This document shows, in pieces, positions 53,983-61,469 of a stretch of 64,000 nucleotides of DNA (the first letter of the stretch is position 1; every line of letters begins with the position of its first letter). Origin of the DNA: Ruminococcus sp. XPD3002 (GTDB lineage: Bacteria; Bacillota; Clostridia; Oscillospirales; Ruminococcaceae); assembly GCA_900119535.1 (NCBI GenBank), contig FPJT01000004.1, positions 62,001 to 126,000 of the forward strand, given 5' to 3'. Under the pieces are notes generated by a model. That model ran no database searches and had not been told where the DNA came from. It saw only the letters and a list, made by a program, of their open reading frames with translations. The translations under genes were made by a program, and so were the position numbers.

Positions 53983-54558
53983 ATGATCATGATCAAATTT
54001 ATCCCAGGTACTACAATCAAATATACCGAACAAGCAAGAGAATCCGCATTTTCGCTGATCTCGCCCGTCCTCGAAGCTACAGGCGGTCTTACACTGTCTC
54101 AGCTCTCGAAGCTCACAGGACTTGAAGGCTCAACTATCCAGAACTGGATCAAGCGCGGCTGGGTGTCCTCTACAAAGGGAAAGAAATACTCCGAAAAGCA
54201 GGTACTCAGGATACTTCTCATCAATATGCTCCGCGGGGCTATGAAGCTTGAGAGTATCGCAAACCTTATGACCTATATTAATGGCGACGTTGAAGATACA
54301 TCTGATGATATCATCGATGATATAGCACTTTATAACGTCCTCTGCAGAATGATCTTCACCGCAGAAGACAAAAAGGCTTTCGAGCCGCAGGATATAAACG
54401 CTATCATTTCTGATGAACTGAAAAAGAGTCAGGCTGATATCCGCTCTGATGCGGATAAGCTCCATAAAGCCGCTTATGTTGCGGTAATGGCTTACAGAAG
54501 CGCTTATATCAAATCCGAAATGGAAAAGGTGCTTGAAGAGATAGTCAGCAGCTTGTAA
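53983..54558 (+). CDS. DUF1836 domain-containing transcriptional regulator
   Basis: This 191-residue protein has a MerR-like helix-turn-helix near residues 35-70 (LTLSQLSKLTGLEGSTIQNWIKRGWVSSTKGKKYSEKQVLRIL) and a helical all-alpha remainder, which fits the DUF1836 family. Two start codons, ATG at 53983 and at 53989, follow GAGGAG; I keep the first. The 12-bp palindrome in its own promoter suggests autoregulation. Targets are unknown. Confidence 0.85.
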   Translation: MIMIKFIPGTTIKYTEQARESAFSLISPVLEATGGLTLSQLSKLTGLEGSTIQNWIKRGWVSSTKGKKYSEKQVLRILLINMLRGAMKLESIANLMTYINGDVEDTSDDIIDDIALYNVLCRMIFTAEDKKAFEPQDINAIISDELKKSQADIRSDADKLHKAAYVAVMAYRSAYIKSEMEKVLEEIVSSL

Positions 54559-54672
54559 TGACATCATCCTTCTGAACGGAAATGGAATGGACTGCTCGGC
54601 AGTTTTACACATAACACGGAAAAGAACCGTTCAGGGAACGTTAAATATTATCTCCGCGGGAGGAGGATAAGT

Positions 54673-54891
54673 ATGAAAAGTGAAAAGAATGAAGTGATGT
54701 TCGATTACGAACACGAAGAAAGTGCTGCAATGTATATCCCCGCAGGTCTTACTATTGGTATGCTGGTAGGTCTTGTGGTCGGCGAACTGTTTTTCAGTTC
54801 AATGTCCGGGGGAATGTTCATCGGAATGGCTGTAGGAGCTGCATCGGGAATCGTATCGGCTCTTGCAGAACACAGACGCAGCAGACACTGA
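54673..54891 (+). CDS. small glycine-zipper membrane protein
   Basis: This 72-residue protein starts after GGGAGGAGGATAAGT. It has an acidic, charged N-terminus (about 1-18) and two closely packed hydrophobic segments with Gly every third or fourth residue (GLTIGMLVGLVVGELFF, GGMFIGMAVGAASGIVSAL), then a basic RRSRH tail. This glycine-zipper layout is typical of small membrane or pore-like proteins. No family is assigned. It lies just upstream of the prohibitin gene on the same strand. Confidence 0.75.
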   Translation: MKSEKNEVMFDYEHEESAAMYIPAGLTIGMLVGLVVGELFFSSMSGGMFIGMAVGAASGIVSALAEHRRSRH

Positions 54892-54962
54892 AGAAAGACT
54901 CCCGCTTATATACGCTTTCACATTGAAAGCATCGGCTTTGTTTCTGACAAGGAGTAACAGAT

Positions 54963-55877
54963 ATGGCAAGATTTGAAGAATTAAGAAAAGACGGCTCGGT
55001 CAAGAGAAACTTCGGCTGGGTCAAGGCAGGCATCGTAGCAGTTATTGCTGTCGGACTTCTGCTCAGCTCATTCACAGTTGTTCCCGCAGGTAATACGGGA
55101 GTTGTACTTACGCTGGGCAAGGTCTCGGAAAGCAGCATGAGTGAAGGTTTCCACCTTAAACTGCCTTTCATACAGACAGTTGAACCTATGTCCAATAAGA
55201 TACAGGTTTATGAGACTCCCGCATCGGCTGTCTCTAAGGACCTTCAGACAGTAAGCAGCACAATTGCGGTAAACTACAGACTCATCTCGGATAAGTCGCC
55301 CGATATGTACAAAAACGTCGGAACCGACTATCAGACCGTTCTCATAACTCCCGTATTGCAGGAGTGCATGAAGTCCGCAACAGCAAAGTATACAGCAGAA
55401 CAGCTCATTACAGAGCGTGCCGCTGTAGGCGACGAGGTCAAGACAGCTCTTGATACAAAGCTTAACGGATACGGTATCTATATCGAGAAATTCAATATAG
55501 TAAACTTCGATTTCTCTGAGGAATTCAATAACGCTATCGAAGCAAAACAGGTCGCTGAACAGAATCTTCTTAAAACTCAGACAGAACAGGAACAGGCTAT
55601 AGTAATTGCAGAAGCCAATGCAAAACAGAAGGTCATTGCCGCTGATGCAGAGGCAGAAGCTATACTCAAACAGGCTCAGGCTCAGGCTGACGCAAACAAG
55701 CTTCTTGAGGAATCTCTTTCCGAAAAGGTTATAGCTTATGAGCAGATCCAGAAATGGAACGGCGTTATGCCTAAGGTCACAGGCAGCGACGGCGGACTTC
55801 TTATAAACGTACCGCTTGACGATACGTCCTCCGCTCAGAACAGCGCACCTGTACAGAATACAGCTGAGGCTGAATGA
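54963..55877 (+). CDS. prohibitin/SPFH (Band 7) family protein
   Basis: This 304-residue protein has one N-terminal transmembrane helix (about 20-40), an SPFH domain beginning VVPAGNTGVVLTLGKV with FHLKLPFIQTVEPM and YRLISDKSPDMYKNVG, a coiled coil rich in Glu/Gln/Ala (about 190-255), and a disordered tail. Such proteins form ring scaffolds in the membrane and regulate membrane proteases or microdomains. AAGGAG precedes the ATG. The 72-residue membrane protein gene lies 71 bases upstream. Confidence 0.92.
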   Translation: MARFEELRKDGSVKRNFGWVKAGIVAVIAVGLLLSSFTVVPAGNTGVVLTLGKVSESSMSEGFHLKLPFIQTVEPMSNKIQVYETPASAVSKDLQTVSSTIAVNYRLISDKSPDMYKNVGTDYQTVLITPVLQECMKSATAKYTAEQLITERAAVGDEVKTALDTKLNGYGIYIEKFNIVNFDFSEEFNNAIEAKQVAEQNLLKTQTEQEQAIVIAEANAKQKVIAADAEAEAILKQAQAQADANKLLEESLSEKVIAYEQIQKWNGVMPKVTGSDGGLLINVPLDDTSSAQNSAPVQNTAEAE

Positions 55878-55898
55878 TTTCAGAGCAGATTAGCGGAC

Positions 55899-56044
55899 GG
55901 GAAGTTCAGGTTCGCACCGGCTTCCCTCTGCATGGACCTGAGAGACAGCTCGTCTGACATGACAGGATCATTGGGAACTGATAAGAATGCGGATAGGGGT
56001 ATCCGCTGAATAGTACGCCGAAGGCAGGGGTGCCCGAAGCGTAC
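55899..56044 (+). ncRNA. candidate structured RNA between the prohibitin gene and a small gene
   Basis: Four stems stand in a row: GGGAAG/CTTCCC (55899-55904 with 55921-55926), AGAC/GTCT (55943-55946 with 55952-55955), GCGGATA/TATCCGC with a GGGG loop (55989-55995 with 56000-56006), and GTACGC/GCGTAC (56013-56018 with 56039-56044). The last encloses symmetric CGAA/CGAA internal loops (tandem G-A pairs) and GGC/GCC. It ends about 40 bases before a small reading frame. No known riboswitch class is recognised. Confidence 0.45.
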
Positions 56045-56082
56045 ATGGGGTAAACATTGATGAAATGATCGGAGGTGACAAT

Positions 56083-56289
56083 ATGTTTTTTCCGCCAATA
56101 CCGCTTATACGTAAGCATCATATAATCAAAAAACTCTCGGAGCACGGTGCTTTTGCGCCTGATTCGGCTGTCACCTTCAGTGATGCAGGGATCATAAATC
56201 CTGACGGCTTCAGGGGCGTTACAAAGAAGCTGCTCAGATCCGGGGAACTGGTATCCTGCCTCGACGGCAGATACTATATCGGTAAATAA
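56083..56289 (+). CDS. small basic hypothetical protein (winged-helix-like)
   Basis: This 68-residue protein starts at MFFPPIPLIRKHHIIKKL directly after GGAGGTGACAAT. The pattern of an N-terminal helix, GAFAPDSAVTFSDAGI, FRGVTKKLLRSGELVSCLDGRYYIGK resembles a small winged helix, with the last segment as the wing. It is basic and has no membrane segment. A structured stretch upstream may be its leader, and a GC-rich hairpin follows. Confidence 0.7.
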   Translation: MFFPPIPLIRKHHIIKKLSEHGAFAPDSAVTFSDAGIINPDGFRGVTKKLLRSGELVSCLDGRYYIGK

Positions 56290-56354
56290 CTCATTTGCTG
56301 TGATGAACTCTTCCGCGGAGATGATATGCGGAAGAATGGGATGAAAATTGAATT

Positions 56355-56379
56355 GCGGCAGGGATATCCTCCCTGCCGC
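56355..56379 (+). terminator. terminator after the 68-residue gene
   Basis: GCGGCAGGGA (56355-56364) pairs perfectly with 56370-56379, followed by TTTCGTG. A weaker stem CTTCCGC/GCGGAAG lies just before it (about 56309-56333). Confidence 0.75.
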
Positions 56380-56399
56380 TTTCGTGCGTATGAAGTTTT

Positions 56400-56625
56400 A
56401 CGTGTATTTTAGCGGGGGAAACCTTTCTGAGGAAAGGTTCTCCCCCGAACCCCTTTCCAAAGACTTTTTGCCCCAAATTTTCCTCCTTACAGGGTACTCT
56501 CTCAAAGTATTACTAAACCGGTGAATTGTCAATCCGTACCCTGTAAGGAGAAAAATTTAAAGTAAAGGCTCCGAAAAAAAACAGAGAGATCTCTCATCAG
56601 AAGGATCACCCCGATAATTACACAT
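56400..56625 (+). repeat. three-hairpin intergenic element, copy D
   Basis: The termini are ACGTGTATTTTAGCGGGGG and CCCCGATAATTACACAT. The central inverted repeat is 15 bp (56483-56497 with 56536-56550, CTCCTTACAGGGTAC). Its sequence differs from copies A-C and E, yet pairing is kept. The conserved tail AAATTTAAAGTAAAGGCTC is present. Confidence 0.85.
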
Positions 56626-56668
56626 AAACCTTCCGTATCATAAAAAGTTTATTGAATAAATAAAACGA

Positions 56669-56693
56669 CCTCCGCAGATACTATCAGCGGAGG
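56669..56693 (-). terminator. terminator of the Fur-family gene
   Basis: CCTCCGC (56669-56675) pairs with GCGGAGG (56687-56693) and is followed on the leftward strand by TCGTTTTATTT. On the rightward strand the same stem covers a perfect GGAGG ribosome binding site. Confidence 0.75.
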
Positions 56694-56700
56694 TGACTTT

Positions 56701-56853
56701 ATGTACGATGAAGATATGAAAATATATATCCCGTCCTGCGGCGAAAAAAACATCGAAGTCAGCAGCAGTTCCGAGGTCAGGATCTATCGTCCTTCTCAGC
56801 CTGAAGACAATCCGAACAGCACCCGTAAAACACCGTCTGTGAGGGATCAATGA
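56701..56853 (+). CDS. possible 50-residue protein antisense to the end of the Fur gene
   Basis: ATG at 56701 is eight bases after GGAGG and opens 50 codons ending in TGA at 56851. The product would be hydrophilic (MYDEDMKIYIPSCGEKN...). The last 77 bases overlap the Fur-family gene on the opposite strand, and the ribosome binding site is the arm of that gene's terminator. Its GGAGG could therefore be chance; confidence is low. Confidence 0.3.
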   Translation: MYDEDMKIYIPSCGEKNIEVSSSSEVRIYRPSQPEDNPNSTRKTPSVRDQ

Positions 56854-57208
56854 CGAACCCGTGATGCTCGGCTATATGCTCGTTGATGCCCATAAGATGA
56901 TCGCAGTCAAGGTGGATAAGCTTACCACAGTGCAGACACTTAAGGTGGAAATGCTCATGGCAGTCCTTTGATTCGTCTATGAACTGATAGCAGGCGCCTG
57001 TTTTTCCGTCGAAGGAGTATTTGCGCACCTTTCCGCACTCTACAAGCTTATCCAGCTGGCGGTATATCGTTGCGGTACCTACGGGAGTACCCTCCGCCGT
57101 AAGGAAAGCGCTTATCTCCTGTACGTTGGTATGCTTTTCCTTGTTCCTTATCAGATAATCGAGCAGTTTTTCCTTCTGTCTTGTATTATATCCTGAATCC
57201 CGTTTCAT
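56777..57208 (-). CDS. Fur family transcriptional regulator (Fur/Zur/PerR type)
   Basis: This 143-residue protein starts at MKRDSGYNTRQKEKLLDYL, with CGGAGGATCAA upstream. It has the winged helix (TPVGTATIYRQLDKLVECGKVRKY), the metal-sensing segment CHEHFHLKCLHCGKLIHLDCDHL and a structural second CxxC (CCSDC). The metal specificity cannot be decided from the sequence. It is monocistronic with a good promoter. The stop lies inside a short rightward reading frame. Confidence 0.92.
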   Translation of the reverse strand: MKRDSGYNTRQKEKLLDYLIRNKEKHTNVQEISAFLTAEGTPVGTATIYRQLDKLVECGKVRKYSFDGKTGACYQFIDESKDCHEHFHLKCLHCGKLIHLDCDHLMGINEHIAEHHGFVIDPSQTVFYGCCSDCLQAEKDDRS

Positions 57209-57257
57209 TTGATCCTCCGAGAAAAAATTCTTCTGGTCATAAAAAGTTCCTATTAGA

Positions 57258-57286
57258 ATGATACCACCGTAAAGCGAAATTGTCAA
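57258..57286 (-). promoter_or_regulatory. sigma-A type promoter for the Fur-family gene
   Basis: Leftward TTGACA (57281-57286), a 17-bp spacer, then TATCAT (57258-57263). I could not see a convincing Fur, Zur or PerR box. Confidence 0.78.
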
Positions 57287-57289
57287 GTC

Positions 57290-57785
57290 CGCTCAGCGAT
57301 AAGAACTCAGAGCACAGTGTAGGGGGCGACTCCTAACCGTCGCCCGTCCCCTCTGTCAGCTTCGCTGACATCTCCTAACAGGAGCGATGACCCTCTGTCA
57401 GCTTTGCTGACATCTCCCTACACTGTAGGGAGTTACCCCACACTGTGGGGAGTCACCCACATCGCCCCTTTAGTTTTCAGAAATCAGTGTAGGGACGGCC
57501 ATTGGCCGTCCGCACAGTAATCAGAGATCAGAAAGTAGAAAGCAGTGTAGGGGCGCATTCCGTGCGCCCGTAATATCCCCAATAAATATGAATAGAACAT
57601 TGTAGGGACGGCGATTCGCCGTCCGTTTTCATCCACATTTACATTATACATGCGGACGACCAATGGTCGTCCCTACAATATCAGGGTTACGTGCAATTGT
57701 ACAAATCCCCACATTCAGATACATCCCCGACAGGCGACACCATAATTACGCATTAAAAAGGGCGCACACTGTGCGCCCCTGCTGC
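57290..57785. repeat. cluster of short GC-rich palindromes
   Basis: Modules include GGGGGCGACTCCTAACCGTC, GTCAGCTTCGCTGAC, CCCACACTGTGGGGAG, GGACGGCCATTGGCCGTCC, GGGGCGCATTCCGTGCGCCC and GGACGGCGATTCGCCGTCC, with spacers such as AATCAGAGATCAGAAAG. It fills about 500 bases between the Fur-family promoter and the dockerin gene. I see no gene in it. Confidence 0.88.
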
Positions 57786-57792
57786 TGTAATA

Positions 57793-58695
57793 TTATTTTT
57801 GGTACGACTCGGGAAGCTCCTTGATGACTTTTGCATCAAGCTTCTGTATCGAGAGAGCGTCCGAAGCTGTTATACCGTCGCCGCGCTGGTACACATCGGC
57901 GTTATCGATAGCCTGAGAAGTAAGCGGGAAACGCTTGGCATTGGCAACATACTGCAAAATGCACAGTGCGTCTGAAAGGTCAACTTTCTTATCGAGGTTA
58001 GCGTCACCGGCAAGGAAAGAAGAAGCGGTATTGCCGTCTGTGATGCGGATATAGCCGTTTTCAAAGCCGTTCTTCATAACCCACGCCTGCATGAGTTTAC
58101 CGCTTTCGTCGTTTTTCTGGTTGGTAAACATGGTGTTCACGTATTTATTGTTGACCGTATCACGTTCCACATCCACTATTTCAAGTGGGAACTCATCCCC
58201 TGCCTTAACGTCCGAGGGGAGCTTTACCGTGATGCTGAAGAGTTCGCCGTCCACGCCGTAATTACCGCTTGCGCTGGCAATAAGACGGACTCCGTTAAGA
58301 TCGGTTATCTTTTTTGTCTTTGTATCGAAATATTTTGAAGCGCACAGGTAGGAATTAAAATACTGGAGCGAACCGCCTTTTTCTGCGGACGGACGGCCGT
58401 CGCTGTCCTTTGATACCTGAAGGCGCTTATCGAAGCTTGTCCACAGCTCGACAGTCGCAAACTTTTTAGAAGCACCCTCAACAGTAAGGCTTATGCGCCT
58501 GTTGGGGGACTTTTTAGCTTCTTCCTCCGTAATGGTTATCTTAGGGAGGCTTATGGTCGGTTTGACTTCACTTTTCTCTATCTCTTCGGCGGTAAATCCG
58601 CTCTTATCCTCTGCAAAAGCCGCAGGGAACTGCATAGGCACCAGAGCCACAACTGCTGCCGCAAAAAGCGCAGCTAACTTTGACATCATCATCAT
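57793..58695 (-). CDS. exported protein with cohesin-like module and dockerin
   Basis: This 300-residue protein starts at the first ATG of MMMMSKL after GGAGG. It has a signal peptide (about 1-29), then a beta-sandwich module (about 45-205) with the order and endings of a cohesin: ISLTVEGASKKFATVELWTSFDKRLQV, LIASASGNYGVDGELFSITVKL and VKAGDEFPLEIVDVE. A dockerin (about 228-295) follows, with DANLDKKVDLSDALCILQY and a second, less regular loop (YQRGDGITASDALSIQKL). A cohesin-dockerin adaptor is plausible. It has its own promoter with a palindrome around the -10 box. Confidence 0.75.
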   Translation of the reverse strand: MMMMSKLAALFAAAVVALVPMQFPAAFAEDKSGFTAEEIEKSEVKPTISLPKITITEEEAKKSPNRRISLTVEGASKKFATVELWTSFDKRLQVSKDSDGRPSAEKGGSLQYFNSYLCASKYFDTKTKKITDLNGVRLIASASGNYGVDGELFSITVKLPSDVKAGDEFPLEIVDVERDTVNNKYVNTMFTNQKNDESGKLMQAWVMKNGFENGYIRITDGNTASSFLAGDANLDKKVDLSDALCILQYVANAKRFPLTSQAIDNADVYQRGDGITASDALSIQKLDAKVIKELPESYQK

Positions 58696-58802
58696 ATTTC
58701 CTCCGGACAGGCAGACAGTACTGCCTGAAATAAAACAATTGAAAAAAACCGCATATCTGCCGAAAAAAGGCAGGATATAACGCACTCTATCTATATAAAT
58801 TA

Positions 58803-58839
58803 ACACTTATATTATACATTAAGTGTAATTCATCTTCAA
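58803..58839 (-). promoter_or_regulatory. promoter with flanking palindrome for the cohesin-like/dockerin gene
   Basis: Leftward TTGAAG (58834-58839), a 17-bp spacer, then TATAAT (58811-58816). ACACTTA (58803-58809) and TAAGTGT (58820-58826) form an inverted repeat centred on the -10 box. Confidence 0.72.
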
Positions 58840-59004
58840 GAGTTATTTGAATTTTCGGATATATTTCTGTCACATGCACAACTGAGACCACTGCTATTAG
58901 CAAATTTGCACAAAAGAAAAAAGCAAAACCTGTAATCTTCTACTAAATTATGTATAAGTTAAATAATATCATTTTGCAACTACGTTGCGTGTAGAGCTAT
59001 ATTA

Positions 59005-59228
59005 CATGTATTATTGGTGGGAATCATTCTGGTGAGAGTTTCCCTGATTCTTTTCTGAGCCTTTTACTTTAAATTTTCAGCCTGACATGGCACTCCTGTA
59101 AAACTACTGTTTTAGTGATACTGTGAGTGAGTGCCATGTAAGGCTGAAAATTTGGGGCAAAAAGTTTTAGGAAGGGAGTTTGAGGGAGAACCCTTTTTCA
59201 AAAGGGTTTCCCTCAATAAAAAACATAA
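59005..59228 (-). repeat. three-hairpin intergenic element, copy E (inverted)
   Basis: It has the same structure as copies A-D in the opposite orientation. The central inverted repeat is 18 bp with one mismatch (59078-59095 with 59129-59146). The tail is AGCCTTTTACTTTAAATTTT. The CATGTATTATTGGTGGGAA and CCCTCAATAAAAAACAT ends mirror each other. It lies between a dockerin gene and a GNAT gene. Confidence 0.85.
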
Positions 59229-59251
59229 ATACTCTCCTGCTGGCAGCACAA

Positions 59252-59719
59252 TTACCTGAATTTCTCCAAACGATACATAATTCCGTCCTCGGGTTCGGAG
59301 ATGCCGTCCTTAAAGTCATATCCCATTTTGCGGTAGAACTCCACTGCTGTAAGGGAAGCAGGTATCTCAATGCGCTTTGCTCTCAGGAAGTATTCGTCCT
59401 TCTCCAGAGTTTCGATGAGTTTTCTGCCGATGCCTTTCCCCTGATATTCGGGGAGAATAAAAATAGTCAGCAGGATGCTTTCGGTAAGGCTTCCCCAATA
59501 TCCTGCGATACCGCCTGTACCGATAATACGTTCACCATCACATATCACGTACATGTGTCGTTCTTTCGAGGCCTTTACCAGTTCTTCTGCCGAAAGACCT
59601 GCGATAATAGCTTCTATCTGTTCCGCAGTGTAATCCCTGCTGTTGCTTATCCTGAGTGTCTCTGCAATGACTTTTGCTGTATCCTCTGCATCTTTTTCCG
59701 TAAACGCTCTTATTTCCAT
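59252..59719 (-). CDS. GNAT family N-acetyltransferase
   Basis: This 155-residue protein starts at MEIRAFTEKDAEDTAKVI after GGAGGTAAAAAT. The fold order is complete: RHMYVICDGERIIGTGGI, TIFILPEYQGKGIGRKLIETL (the acetyl-CoA loop), and VEFYRKMGYDFKDG at the end. The substrate is unknown. It lies downstream of the S1-domain gene on the same strand, with a small CGTCC/GGACG stem between. Confidence 0.9.
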   Translation of the reverse strand: MEIRAFTEKDAEDTAKVIAETLRISNSRDYTAEQIEAIIAGLSAEELVKASKERHMYVICDGERIIGTGGIAGYWGSLTESILLTIFILPEYQGKGIGRKLIETLEKDEYFLRAKRIEIPASLTAVEFYRKMGYDFKDGISEPEDGIMYRLEKFR

Positions 59720-59817
59720 ATTTTTACCTCCATTCGTAAACAGAAATGCCATGATACTTCCGCTGAAATACCATGGCTTAAAAAGCTGTATTATCGTCCT
59801 TTTTTGGGACGGCTTTA

Positions 59818-60291
59818 TCACTTTCTTCTTGTACCGTTCTTGCGGTCTGTACTTCTTTTCAGGTCGCCGATACGTTCTTCGCTTGTCTGTTTGAAGTGGG
59901 ACATCATGTCCTCGAAAGTCATTTCAGACTGGGGAACAGTTTTCTTTGGTTCCCAGACGTTCGGACGGGGACGCTGTCCGCCGTTCCTGTCATTTCTTTC
60001 ATTCCTGTCGTTTCTGTCGTTTCTTCTTGGGTGACGCTGCGCCGTCTCTTCGGAATTCTCGACTGCTTTTTTGATAGAAAGGCTTACCTTTCCGTTTTCG
60101 TTGATACCGATGACCTTGACCTTAACTTCCTGATCCTCTGTAAGGTGGTCACGTATCTCGCTGACATAGGTATTGGCAATTTCGGAAATATGTACCATTC
60201 CCGTACCGCCGCCCTCAATATCGACGAAAGCGCCGTACTGGGTGATGCCTTTTACCTTGCCGTTGTAGATCTTTCCAATTTCAAGCTGCAT
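59818..60291 (-). CDS. S1 RNA-binding domain protein (YabR/general stress protein 13 type)
   Basis: This 157-residue protein has one S1 domain at the N-terminus (GKIYNGKVKGITQYGAFVDIEGGGTGMVHISEIA, KVKVIGINENGKVSLSIKKA). An Arg/Asn/Asp-rich disordered stretch with repeated NDRNDRNERN, and a charged tail, follow. It occupies the place of yabR in the conserved yabP-yabQ-divIC-yabR cluster. AAGGAG lies somewhat far (about 13 bases) from the ATG. Confidence 0.9.
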   Translation of the reverse strand: MQLEIGKIYNGKVKGITQYGAFVDIEGGGTGMVHISEIANTYVSEIRDHLTEDQEVKVKVIGINENGKVSLSIKKAVENSEETAQRHPRRNDRNDRNERNDRNGGQRPRPNVWEPKKTVPQSEMTFEDMMSHFKQTSEERIGDLKRSTDRKNGTRRK

Positions 60292-60315
60292 GTTATATAT
60301 ATACTCCTTATTTTA

Positions 60316-60627
60316 TTAGTCTCTCGATGTGTCGTAGAATCTGCGCTCACCAGGATAAGCATAACCCCTTTCCTCAAGGGCTACACGTTCCATATACTCT
60401 GACATATCATCACTGTCGAGAACTATCTGCAGCTCTGCGTTTTCTTCCTCATAAGAGTCTATTTTAGCCTGTATAGCGACCATTTCCTTTTCCTTTGCAC
60501 GGCAGTCACGTTCGGTGGTATAGAGCAGGATACCGCATCCGATAACAACTGCAACAGCAACGAGCTTAAGGAGACCTTTGTTGAACAGGCCCATTCCTTT
60601 AAGTGTTTTGACATTTTTTGATGGCAA
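60316..60627 (-). CDS. divIC: DivIC/FtsB-like septum formation initiator protein
   Basis: This protein of about 103 residues has a single transmembrane helix (about 18-42), then a coiled coil (AKEKEMVAIQAKIDSYEEENAELQ) and the ending MERVALEERGYAYPGERRFYD, as in DivIC/FtsB divisome proteins. The start is uncertain. A TTG gives the full length, while an ATG 11 codons inside has AAAGGA immediately adjacent. Its position between yabQ and the S1-domain gene matches Bacillus-type gene order. Confidence 0.85.
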   Translation of the reverse strand: MPSKNVKTLKGMGLFNKGLLKLVAVAVVIGCGILLYTTERDCRAKEKEMVAIQAKIDSYEEENAELQIVLDSDDMSEYMERVALEERGYAYPGERRFYDTSRD

Positions 60628-60702
60628 CGTTTTTCACGTTCTTTCTCTTTATATTTTCTTTTTTATTATACATCAAAAGCAGTAGCTTTAGCAATAGCAT
60701 TT

Positions 60703-61149
60703 TTATTTTTTTAATAAAAATAACAATTTTTTGGAACATCCCACAAATTTGACCACTGCTTTTTTACTTTTCATTGCAAAAACCTTTTTCAGTGGATAAG
60801 CTGCAATCTTTAAAACCGCCGTGATAAGTCCCAGAAGCTTACGCAGTGTACCAAGCACGAAACTGCCGAGAGTGAAGAAATACAGAGTGTACCCCAAAAC
60901 GCCGCCAAGCAGGTAATACAGCCTGAAAACTCCCCTTGCAGCGGTGAAAGAGAACACAGCGAAAGCGAGTCCGCAAAGCGAGAGAAAGACAAGATCCTCG
61001 ATAGCCGTAAGCAGGGTGTTATGGGGAAATACAAGCCTGAACACACGCAGGACATCGTAAGCAACACCGATCACTGCACCGAATATCACCGACAGGAAAA
61101 ACAGTACCAGTTCCTCGTGCAGGGAAAAGAAGGTATCAGGCACATTCAT
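60703..61149 (-). CDS. yabQ: spore cortex biosynthesis protein YabQ
   Basis: This 148-residue membrane protein begins MNVPDTFFSLHEELVLFF, preceded by GGGGAGG. It has about three to four hydrophobic segments, the GAVIGVAYDVLRVFRLVFPH motif typical of YabQ, and a Lys-rich end. YabQ is required for cortex formation in sporulation. It overlaps yabP by four bases (ATGA). Confidence 0.9.
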   Translation of the reverse strand: MNVPDTFFSLHEELVLFFLSVIFGAVIGVAYDVLRVFRLVFPHNTLLTAIEDLVFLSLCGLAFAVFSFTAARGVFRLYYLLGGVLGYTLYFFTLGSFVLGTLRKLLGLITAVLKIAAYPLKKVFAMKSKKAVVKFVGCSKKLLFLLKK

Positions 61150-61424
61150 CGGAAGAGCCTCCCCAGCCACGAAAGAGGACCTTTTCTGTCCCTGTCGCCG
61201 TAAAACACCGCCCATATATCTCCCGATACGGACATATCGCCGTTCTCGGTGCTGATAGTGTCTATGTGAAGCTCCCTGCCCTGTATGGTCAGTTCACCGA
61301 GACAGGTGTAGAGGCTTATCTCGTTTTCGTCGAAGCCTTCAACGTCGGTTACTCCCGAAACGGTCATACTGCTCCTGCCTTGTATGTATATCTCGTGTAT
61401 CTTGCCGTTTGTTTTCTCCTGCAT
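61146..61424 (-). CDS. yabP: sporulation protein YabP
   Basis: This 92-residue protein has the YabP pattern: HEIYIQGRSSMTVSGVTDVEGFDENEISLYTCLGELTIQGRELHI. A beta-rich core and a short C-terminal WLGRLF end follow. It acts with YabQ in sporulation and is translationally coupled to it. AGGCGG precedes the ATG. In Bacillus the upstream neighbour is an S4-domain gene; here the gap is filled with repeats. Confidence 0.93.
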   Translation of the reverse strand: MQEKTNGKIHEIYIQGRSSMTVSGVTDVEGFDENEISLYTCLGELTIQGRELHIDTISTENGDMSVSGDIWAVFYGDRDRKGPLSWLGRLFR

Positions 61425-61469
61425 ACCGCACCGCCTTTCTTCTTTCCATAAATATATATGCTCCCTTTT

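Noticed and set aside
55880..56082. Assignment of the structured stretch to a known riboswitch (cobalamin, lysine, c-di-AMP, glycine, T-box)
   Set aside because: None of their conserved core sequences could be found; only secondary structure is visible.
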